64,000 bases of DNA from Pseudoalteromonas sp. SMS1 (lineage in GTDB: Bacteria; Pseudomonadota; Gammaproteobacteria; Enterobacterales; Alteromonadaceae), in assembly GCF_021530565.1 (NCBI RefSeq), contig NZ_JAKGBI010000005.1:124001-188000 (forward strand), in the 5' to 3' direction. The notes under the pieces are model-generated. The model had not been told where the DNA came from. It made no database searches and worked only from the letters and a program-made list of their open reading frames with translations. The position numbers and the translations under genes are program-made. Below, in pieces: positions 19,424 to 26,600 of the stretch (the first letter of the stretch is position 1; each line of letters begins with the position of its first letter).

Positions 19424-20668
19424 CTAAGCATCAAGGCGCTTTTTCCAGTCAGTTCTGTAAACTGGATAGACCCAAATAAAAATAACCATACGAGTAAATA
19501 TTAATGAAAAAATACTCCCATAGATCCCAAAATAATAAACCACTGGGAAGGTGAGAGAGAGCGACAGCAAAGAAGTGTATAAAACAACCTTTTTGAAGTA
19601 CGCTTCTTTATCTACAAGCATTAGGTAGTTATTACCGAATGTTAGATTTAAGAATATAAGAGGAATGCATATCGACATTATCTCCATATACTTAACAACT
19701 TCTTTTGCTGAATCAGCGAACAACAAACCTGCTATAAAATCCGAAAGAAGCAATAGAGCAACAGCTAAAATAACACCTACAGAAATCATAATATTGCTAA
19801 ACATTTTATGATTTTTTATTTCTCTAGAAATAAAGGGTAGAAAGGCATTTGAGAAAACATAAGCTAAAGAACCAAGCGCATCAATAACTTTACTTGCTGC
19901 CGTAAACACCCCAACAGTCACATTATTAGTAAATATACCTAACAAAAAAACTGAGGTATTAGTATATAAGTTAGGTGCAAACTGAGTGATAAATGCATCT
20001 TTTGAGTTTGCTAAGTTTTCTAATATACGATTTATCGGTACAAGCTTAAACTTTACCTTTTGGTATTTTGAAATAACAAAAAGTGAAAGAACAAGAGAAA
20101 TAAAATAAAACACGAAATTTAGAAGAGGAACCAATATATAATCAGACTCTTCTTTTACAAAAATGAACAAACTAACTAGAAATGAGATCTTGGAAAACAA
20201 CCCAAAATAGGTAATAAACTTCATCTTTTCTATCCCCTGGAAGAACCAGATGGGAAAAAGAGCGGACGTTATAACCGACAAAAAGGTTAGGAAAAACAAT
20301 TCATAATCAACTCGAAACTTCTCGAAAGACATTACGATGACAGAATAAGCCATCAAACACACAATCGAAAGAAAAACCGAACAACTTAGGGTTACAGAGT
20401 AGATTTCAGATAGTTTCTGTTCATTACTTCTATTTCGGGCTATGTCTCTAGTCGCTGTCACTGAGAACCCATACTGCACTACTGCTGAGAAATAAACACA
20501 AAGTGCAATTGCAAAGTTAACTAACCCAAATTTTTCAACACCAATCGCTTTCAACAGATATGGAAAGGTTAATAGCGGGATCAGAAAATCTAACCCTCTT
20601 AAAACCAACAAAGAAAGAAAGTTTTGAAATACAACTTTTGAGTCTTGAGAGCTTAACTTTTTAAACAT
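19424..20668 (-). CDS. wzx: Polysaccharide flippase (Wzx family), block A
   Basis: This 414-residue protein has about 12 membrane segments and the Wzx/RfbX hallmark near the N-terminus (FLIPLLTFPYLLKAIGVEKFGLVNFAIA, then YGFSVTATRDIARNR). It is predicted to flip the undecaprenyl-linked repeat unit of block A. It is not closely similar to the other flippase at 6105-7379, which fits two separate repeat units or two assembly lines. The start is an ATG at 20668. It follows the ATP-grasp gene by 41 bases. Confidence 0.9.
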   Translation of the reverse strand: MFKKLSSQDSKVVFQNFLSLLVLRGLDFLIPLLTFPYLLKAIGVEKFGLVNFAIALCVYFSAVVQYGFSVTATRDIARNRSNEQKLSEIYSVTLSCSVFLSIVCLMAYSVIVMSFEKFRVDYELFFLTFLSVITSALFPIWFFQGIEKMKFITYFGLFSKISFLVSLFIFVKEESDYILVPLLNFVFYFISLVLSLFVISKYQKVKFKLVPINRILENLANSKDAFITQFAPNLYTNTSVFLLGIFTNNVTVGVFTAASKVIDALGSLAYVFSNAFLPFISREIKNHKMFSNIMISVGVILAVALLLLSDFIAGLLFADSAKEVVKYMEIMSICIPLIFLNLTFGNNYLMLVDKEAYFKKVVLYTSLLSLSLTFPVVYYFGIYGSIFSLIFTRMVIFIWVYPVYRTDWKKRLDA

Positions 20669-20709
20669 ATGGCCAATTTTCGGTAGTTAAGACAATAATT
20701 TGCATATAG

Positions 20710-21567
20710 TCATTTTCTTGGATCTTTCTGCCAGAAGCTTCCAAACCAGATATCATCTTCTTTAGAACTAAATTTAGCTTTGCCTGACTCGTGAGCGAAT
20801 GTTAACTCTCCAAAATATATCTCTCCGCCTATATTGTAGAGATCAACACGTACGTAGCTAAATGGCTCTGATAGTTTAATGGCAATATCCACCATTTTTT
20901 GAAAATTAACAGGTTTCGAAAACGCTTTATTTATGCAAGGGTAATCCAGTTCAATATCTATGTGATTGAGGTTAGAGTCAAAAAGACTCCTATTGTGGTT
21001 AGAAGAACGGTTGTAGTCTACTTGAAGCACAAAGTTTCTGTCACCATCATGACCTTCAAAAACATGGAACTTATAGTCTCGAAGTTCCCCATTGTCTTCA
21101 CTAGTTTTCAGTTGCTTTTCAATTAACACCTGTCTTTTAATTTGGCTATACCATGATTCATTTTGAATATATCCAAAGTCAATTTTTAATTGCTTGGCAA
21201 TGCAAGACAAAATAGTTGCGATTTTTTCTTCGCTATCACCTACGGATAATTTATATACCGGCCCGGAGTTATGATTAGCTTTTATAAAACAATCACCATG
21301 CTCTTCAAGTATACCTTTTACGATGGACATTGATGGTAAATCACCAACATATAGGTTCGGAATAATAATCTCCTCGCCTATTATTTTTGACACGTAATTC
21401 TTGCTTTCTATCTTGTCTGAGCAAACGGAAAATAAGCTATTAGACCACTTTCTTTTTCTATATATGACCTTTTCATTAAAAGACTTTCTAGAAAAGAATG
21501 AGGGTAAATACTTATTTTTAACCAAGAAAGAAACATAAAATCTCAAATCTCTATATAGCTTGTACAC
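20710..21567 (-). CDS. TupA-like ATP-grasp protein
   Basis: The protein (285 residues with this start) resembles the TupA-like ATP-grasp family found in teichuronopeptide and capsule loci: FNEKVIYRKRKW, then IIPNLYVGDLPSM, FIKANHNSGPVYKL as a nucleotide-binding strand region, and the C-terminal acidic pair region YVRVDLYNIGGEIYFGELTF that would bind Mg-ATP. ATP-grasp enzymes join a carboxylate to an amine or hydroxyl, so it may attach an amino acid or other acid to a sugar; this is inference. A GTG at 21576 overlaps the AAAGG ribosome site, so the GTG at 21567, eight bases after AGG, is the better start. It lies between a GT4 gene and wzx. Confidence 0.8.
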   Translation of the reverse strand: MYKLYRDLRFYVSFLVKNKYLPSFFSRKSFNEKVIYRKRKWSNSLFSVCSDKIESKNYVSKIIGEEIIIPNLYVGDLPSMSIVKGILEEHGDCFIKANHNSGPVYKLSVGDSEEKIATILSCIAKQLKIDFGYIQNESWYSQIKRQVLIEKQLKTSEDNGELRDYKFHVFEGHDGDRNFVLQVDYNRSSNHNRSLFDSNLNHIDIELDYPCINKAFSKPVNFQKMVDIAIKLSEPFSYVRVDLYNIGGEIYFGELTFAHESGKAKFSSKEDDIWFGSFWQKDPRK

Positions 21568-21606
21568 GTTACTCACCTTTGAAAAAAAGCACTATGAAGT
21601 TAATCA

Positions 21607-22713
21607 TCATGCAAACTCTCTATAAATACGCTGATACTTCTTAGACATAGAGCGTGCATCAAAGTGACTCTCAACATACTCAAGCGTGCTTGATGAAAGC
21701 GTCTCATAGTCATTTACCACGATGGAATCCAACGAGCTTATGAGTGAGTCGATGCTTTCTAAACTAAACGTACTTCCTACACCATTTTTTATATCAGAAA
21801 CTTCTAAATGCGGTGGGATGTCAGATAAAATACATGGCAGCCCAACAGCCATCGCCTCCATCACTGCATTGGGTAAGCCCTCTGCCTTAGATGCTGATAT
21901 ATAAAAGTCAGCACCATTTAAGTAAGCATTCACATCATTGACTGAACCCAAGATATGAATGTTGCTAGAACCTTTAGATAAGCTTTTTAATTCTGATTCG
22001 AGTTCCCCGCTCCCCACTAAAACTAGGTGCTCGCTCTCTTTTCTGGTTTGAAAGGCCTGAATTAAAAACTTTAAATTTTTACGTGGTATTAGTGGACCTG
22101 AGGTAATAAATATAGTGTCATCACGCTTGATCGAAAGACCGTTTCTAATTTTATCTTTATTATCTGAAGGTAGAATACTAAATCTTTCCCTGTCTACTCC
22201 ATTATGTATTGTTAACGTATTCGTAGAATCAATTGTATTTTTAATATTTTTGGTTACTGCGTTAGATACACCCACGACTTTTGTGAACTTTCTCATTGCG
22301 TTAAAATGCATTACAGAAAGAGCATGGCCAAATAGCTTTCCATATTGCATGGTAAAGTCTAGTTGAGGAAAGCTTCTGATTGAACAAACCTTATTAGTCG
22401 TTATTTGTGATGACGATACTAGCCTATCTGCTCTGAAACCCTGACTATGAATAATATCTGGAGAATACTCTTCTATAAATTTGTTCAGCATTTTCCCTGC
22501 AAATAATAAACCTTTTAGTCGAGATAACCCAAGAGAGCTCGTACTGACACGATGCTCATCGAATAACGGCTTTAACGAGTCGCTTGGCTCATCAGAAAGA
22601 GTCAATACATGGCAAGAAAACTCACTTTTATCTAAGTTTTTTACAATATTTAAAAGCTGGTTTGTCGGACCGCACTTTGACAATGTGCTAACAACGTATA
22701 GTATCTTTTTCAT
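21607..22713 (-). CDS. Glycosyltransferase family 4
   Basis: This 368-residue GT-B enzyme begins MKKILYVVSTLSKCGPTNQLLNIVKNL, the donor loop-type start of GT4 enzymes. It carries the family motif EGLPNAVMEAMAVGLPCILSD (about 275-295) with the glutamates that contact the nucleotide sugar. It probably transfers one sugar to the lipid-linked intermediate. The start ATG overlaps the polymerase stop by one base (TAATG), so translation is likely coupled. Donor and acceptor cannot be read from sequence. Confidence 0.9.
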   Translation of the reverse strand: MKKILYVVSTLSKCGPTNQLLNIVKNLDKSEFSCHVLTLSDEPSDSLKPLFDEHRVSTSSLGLSRLKGLLFAGKMLNKFIEEYSPDIIHSQGFRADRLVSSSQITTNKVCSIRSFPQLDFTMQYGKLFGHALSVMHFNAMRKFTKVVGVSNAVTKNIKNTIDSTNTLTIHNGVDRERFSILPSDNKDKIRNGLSIKRDDTIFITSGPLIPRKNLKFLIQAFQTRKESEHLVLVGSGELESELKSLSKGSSNIHILGSVNDVNAYLNGADFYISASKAEGLPNAVMEAMAVGLPCILSDIPPHLEVSDIKNGVGSTFSLESIDSLISSLDSIVVNDYETLSSSTLEYVESHFDARSMSKKYQRIYREFA

Positions 22714-23816
22714 TATAACCCAATGATAGAAAATGACAGCTCATATCCTACCCTTCCAGTTCTTACAAATAAGTTTAGATATAGAATCAAACTCGCGTAC
22801 GATAAAATAATAATTGTAGGAATTAGTTTTTCTTTAAATGCCAATAGAACGCATGGGATTAAAATGACTTCAACAATACTATAAAAAGTTGCGATACGTC
22901 CCCCAATTGCTCCAAAGTCTGAGAAAGTAAGCCTCCAAAATACACCGAAGGAAAGAAAGAGCATTAATGTTTTATAATAAGGCACTTTATATACAAGCTT
23001 TTCCCAAAGGAAAATCAAAAAGAAAAAAACAGTTAGATTTTTAATATTTGTTATATCAAACAAACTAGTAGTATTAACTACTCCATCCACTGAATAATCG
23101 TTTAACTTCTTCGTTATTACTCCCATGTTCGGTAAAACAGCCATTACGATACTTGAGATACCAACAGCGCCGAGAGCAATTCCAAAGCTTACTAACAACA
23201 ATAACCTTCTCTTCGTTACTTCAAATGCTGATAGAAAAACAACTGCTAGATAACTAAGAGATGCCATATGAAAAGAAACAGATAGAGCCACTACTAGCAT
23301 TGCGCGGAAAAACTGTTTATTCGCTAACGGAATAATTAAATATAATCCTATAGCGGCAGCTACAGCCGAGCGTACCTGATTCAAATCACGATATAAAAAA
23401 GTATGTACAAAAAACAATGCTACAGTTATAAAAAAATATGGTGAAAGTTTATAGTACTGTCTTGATGCTAGGCCAACTGATAATAGAGACATGCCTAAAA
23501 AAAGAATTATATAAGACGAAGAAAACACCTTTAAAATAGAGCCAAATATTATATAACCTGGCTCCATCCATACATCGAGAAAGTTGTAACTATAATCACC
23601 TATAATCCAGTAGCCAATATGTGGAATATTATTGTAAATATCCACATAAGCTAAATCATCCTGGCCAACTCCAGCATTTCTAAGGCCTGCGAAAAAAACC
23701 AAGGTCAACACAGATAGTAAAGCAAAGGCTTTCTTAACATTTCTCGAAAAACCTTTTACCTCGAGCAAGGATAAAAAGCTAAAAATAGCAAAGACTAATA
23801 AATAATGAAGGTACAC
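22713..23816 (-). CDS. EpsG-family (Wzy-like) polysaccharide polymerase
   Basis: The 367-residue product is almost entirely membrane-spanning, with about ten segments and the EpsG-family pattern near the start (FFAGLRNAGVGQDDLAYVDIYNN) and a central YRDLNQVRSAVAAAIGLYLI. EpsG proteins are placed as Wzy-type polymerases that join repeat units in the periplasm. It is the only polymerase candidate I see in the window and belongs to block A; block B's polymerase may lie beyond the left edge. The frame starts with GTG at 23816 with no strong ribosome site; no internal Met gives a better start. Confidence 0.82.
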   Translation of the reverse strand: MYLHYLLVFAIFSFLSLLEVKGFSRNVKKAFALLSVLTLVFFAGLRNAGVGQDDLAYVDIYNNIPHIGYWIIGDYSYNFLDVWMEPGYIIFGSILKVFSSSYIILFLGMSLLSVGLASRQYYKLSPYFFITVALFFVHTFLYRDLNQVRSAVAAAIGLYLIIPLANKQFFRAMLVVALSVSFHMASLSYLAVVFLSAFEVTKRRLLLLVSFGIALGAVGISSIVMAVLPNMGVITKKLNDYSVDGVVNTTSLFDITNIKNLTVFFFLIFLWEKLVYKVPYYKTLMLFLSFGVFWRLTFSDFGAIGGRIATFYSIVEVILIPCVLLAFKEKLIPTIIILSYASLILYLNLFVRTGRVGYELSFSIIGL

Positions 23817-23841
23817 TTGAGTCTACTTTTAATAAAAAAGC

Positions 23842-24819
23842 TTAATTACCTTTACCTAAAACCACAGTCAGTATGGTTTTAAGAACAATTTTTACATCTA
23901 GTAATAATGAATAGTGCTTAATATAGTAAACATCATATTTATGCTTCCATATGGCATCTTCAACTGAAGCTCCATAAGGGTAGCTCACTTGAGCTAAACC
24001 AGTAACGCCAGGTTTAACAGCATGCCTAAATCGGTAGTAAGGGATTTCTTTCTCTAACTCACTTACAAATACATCACGCTCCGGCCTTGGTCCTACAAGT
24101 GACATTTCTCCTCTTAATACATTTATCAATTGAGGAAGTTCGTCTATCCTTGTCTTGCGAATAAGCTTACCTATTTTCGTCACCCTTGAGTCATTTTTTT
24201 TAGCCCACTGCGCTCCATTAGCCTCAGCATCAGAGCGCATTGACCTGAATTTAATAACCTCGAACTCTTCATTATATAAACCAACTCTTTTTTGTTTATA
24301 TAAAATTCCACCAGGGCTTTCAAACTTAATTAAAATCGCGGCAATTACCATAATGGGTAAAGTTACTATAAATATCAGAAGAGCACTGACAATATCGAAT
24401 ATTCTTTTAAAGTTTAAATTTCTTCTTTCAGATAGGATAGAAAAAGCTTTTTGATGCAAAAAGTAATTGCTACGTAAAAGTCGTACTTCAGTATAGCCTA
24501 AACGCTCATCTAAATAGCTAATTAAAGGCTCAACCCAAGCGCCGAATTCAGTAGCCCTAACCAAAAACTCTCTCGCATTCTGATCTAAATACTCAAGGCC
24601 ATAGTGACAAACAACTTTCTTCCCAAAACAATTCAATTCATAATTGTTGAATTCAGCATCGAAATCATAATGACTAAAAAGTTTCTCTAAGAAAGCCACT
24701 TTATCTTCAGGACAAAAGACATAAATTGACCTTTGTTTTAAAGCTTGAGATTGAGACTTTAGTCTCTTTTTAACTTTTACTGGCTTAACTTTTGACTGCT
24801 CTAGTAAGGTTTCTATCAT
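23842..24819 (-). CDS. Polyprenyl-phosphate sugar-1-phosphate transferase (initiating transferase)
   Basis: This protein starts the lipid-linked repeat unit by transferring a sugar-1-phosphate to undecaprenyl phosphate. The C-terminal catalytic domain is clear: a membrane segment after KRIFDIVSALLIFIVTLPIM, then YKQKRVGLYNEEFEVIKFRSM, the IDELPQLINVLRGEMSLVGPRPE motif, and PGVTGLAQVSYPYG. The N-terminal about 130 residues are soluble and lack the four extra membrane segments of WcaJ. A GTG at 24834 sits directly on the AAAGG sequence; the ATG at 24819 has GAG six bases upstream and is preferred, giving 325 residues. It overlaps or abuts wzz, so the two are in one operon. Confidence 0.9.
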   Translation of the reverse strand: MIETLLEQSKVKPVKVKKRLKSQSQALKQRSIYVFCPEDKVAFLEKLFSHYDFDAEFNNYELNCFGKKVVCHYGLEYLDQNAREFLVRATEFGAWVEPLISYLDERLGYTEVRLLRSNYFLHQKAFSILSERRNLNFKRIFDIVSALLIFIVTLPIMVIAAILIKFESPGGILYKQKRVGLYNEEFEVIKFRSMRSDAEANGAQWAKKNDSRVTKIGKLIRKTRIDELPQLINVLRGEMSLVGPRPERDVFVSELEKEIPYYRFRHAVKPGVTGLAQVSYPYGASVEDAIWKHKYDVYYIKHYSLLLDVKIVLKTILTVVLGKGN

Positions 24820-24826
24820 AAATTTC

Positions 24827-25771
24827 TCACTCACCTTTATAAGAGTCCTTACTCATTGAAAATGATATAATAATAAAAGCACAAATCGATATTGCGCCTA
24901 GTATTAAAGACAAAAGAACTATTAAAACTGTTTTTGGCCACTTTGGATATAATGGGCTTATCGCAGGGTCGATTACTTGGAATACATAGTCTTTCTGTAC
25001 ATCTGCAAGCATTTTCTTCTGAAACTCTTTTTCAATTAAGCCAAATAGTATTTTTCTCATATCGTCAACATGAGTATTTTTTAAGGTATCTTCTAAATAT
25101 GAAATAGATCTTGTTGCAGAAATCGTGTCCATTTGTCTAATAGTTTCATTAATATCAACTATTAACTTTTCAAGAACTAATTGTGCCACCTCAGGTGAAT
25201 AGTGCTTCATCGAAATCTGAATAAACTCAGAGCCTCGTTCCTCCTGAATTAGAAGTTGATTCTCCAGAAAGTTTATATAAGCTTTAGATTGAATCTCTTT
25301 TTCATCTTCAATTAACCATGCTTGATTTTTTGCATCATATATTTTTGCATCGTAGAGTAGCCCTGCCTTTTCATCCCAGCCCTCTGCAGCGAGCAAGGCT
25401 ACTGTTAAGTCATTTTTTTTAATAAACTCAGAGATAAAAGCTCGACTCTTTAATATTTGTACCGCAAGTTCTGCCTTACTTATTCCCTGCGAGCCTAGCG
25501 ACAAACCTGCTAAAGAAGCAAATCCACCCAACTGACTATTTAGCGCCCCTACCTTACTTGCATTTGACTCAGCCGGCGCAACTAGCACTGATGACTCATA
25601 GACATCAGGAAGTGACTTTGCAACAACCAGTCCCAAAGCGGCGGTTATAGTAGAAAAAATCACAATTATAATTTTCTTAGACCATAACAGTTTAAAAGTC
25701 ATTAATAAGCTTATCTGGTCATCTGTAATACCATAATTAAATGACTTTGTATTATCATTGCTATTATTCAT
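24827..25771 (-). CDS. wzz: Wzz-type chain-length determinant
   Basis: This 314-residue protein has the Wzz layout: membrane segment at about 33-52, a periplasmic helical domain (LAVQILKSRAFISEFIKKN, then coiled regions), and a second membrane segment at about 285-308 preceded by the proline-rich DPAISPLYPKWPKT. There is no kinase domain, unlike Wzc at 11350. It sets modal chain length with the polymerase at 22713-23816. Its ATG has AAAGG six bases upstream, and it follows the GT2 gene by two bases. Confidence 0.92.
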   Translation of the reverse strand: MNNSNDNTKSFNYGITDDQISLLMTFKLLWSKKIIIVIFSTITAALGLVVAKSLPDVYESSVLVAPAESNASKVGALNSQLGGFASLAGLSLGSQGISKAELAVQILKSRAFISEFIKKNDLTVALLAAEGWDEKAGLLYDAKIYDAKNQAWLIEDEKEIQSKAYINFLENQLLIQEERGSEFIQISMKHYSPEVAQLVLEKLIVDINETIRQMDTISATRSISYLEDTLKNTHVDDMRKILFGLIEKEFQKKMLADVQKDYVFQVIDPAISPLYPKWPKTVLIVLLSLILGAISICAFIIISFSMSKDSYKGE

Positions 25772-25773
25772 GT

Positions 25774-26598
25774 TTAACCTTTAGACCTCAAACGAGTATA
25801 TAAGACTTTAAGTATTGTGCTTGGTAATAAACGAGGTAGCAGTCTTAAACAAAAAATAAAGGCACCATCGAAAAAACCTGTTAATTTATATCTCATTTTG
25901 ATTTTGAAAAGTTCGTATTCAGAACCGATATACTTTAGGCCTTTTCTTTTTTTATGCATCCCATTACCGATACGAACATGCACTAAGCTTTTGTCGATAC
26001 TAGCCAGATTTTTCCCAGCTCCTATCATTCTTATCCAAAGATAGTAGTCTTCCATAAAATAGAGGTCTTTATAACTTCCGACCTCTAGAACGGCGCTTTT
26101 CTTGAAAACTACCGCCACATGATTAATAGGGTTTCTATATCTGGCCAATTTTGTGAGTTCATTATTACTACAAGGCACATTTCGAAAAGAAGATATATCA
26201 CCAACAGTGGTTTGGAACTCACCAATATTAGAAGTGATTAAGTCCACGTTTGGATTTTCTTTCATGAACTCAATCTGTTTTTCAAATCGGTCTGGAGTAT
26301 TAATGTCATCGCTATCAAATCTGGCAACTAGATCATAGCTACATGCCTTTAATCCCTGATTGAGCGCTTCACCCAAGCCAACGTTTTCATCAAGGATAAC
26401 TTCCTTCAATGGTAGCTTGTGCTTCCAATTATCAATTACACTGTACAATGCGTCAGTTAACGGCCCATCATGTACAACGACCACTTCTGTCGCAGGCAAT
26501 GTTTGGATATATAAGCTTTCAAAAGCCTCATTCAAATAGTCGGCTTGCTCACCTTGATAAATGGAGCACAACACTGAAAAACACTGACTTTTCTGCAT
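25774..26598 (-). CDS. Glycosyltransferase family 2
   Basis: The product (274 residues) is a GT-A fold family 2 enzyme: FSVLCSIYQGEQADYLNEAFESLYIQT at the start, VVVVHDGPLTD, then NVGLGEALNQGLKACSYDLVARFDSDD, where the DSDD supplies the metal-binding aspartates (about 95-98). It probably adds a sugar of the block A repeat. A GTG at 26601 is in frame, but the ATG at 26598, two bases after the stop of the upstream gene, is the natural start. Confidence 0.9.
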   Translation of the reverse strand: MQKSQCFSVLCSIYQGEQADYLNEAFESLYIQTLPATEVVVVHDGPLTDALYSVIDNWKHKLPLKEVILDENVGLGEALNQGLKACSYDLVARFDSDDINTPDRFEKQIEFMKENPNVDLITSNIGEFQTTVGDISSFRNVPCSNNELTKLARYRNPINHVAVVFKKSAVLEVGSYKDLYFMEDYYLWIRMIGAGKNLASIDKSLVHVRIGNGMHKKRKGLKYIGSEYELFKIKMRYKLTGFFDGAFIFCLRLLPRLLPSTILKVLYTRLRSKG

Positions 26599-26600
26599 CA

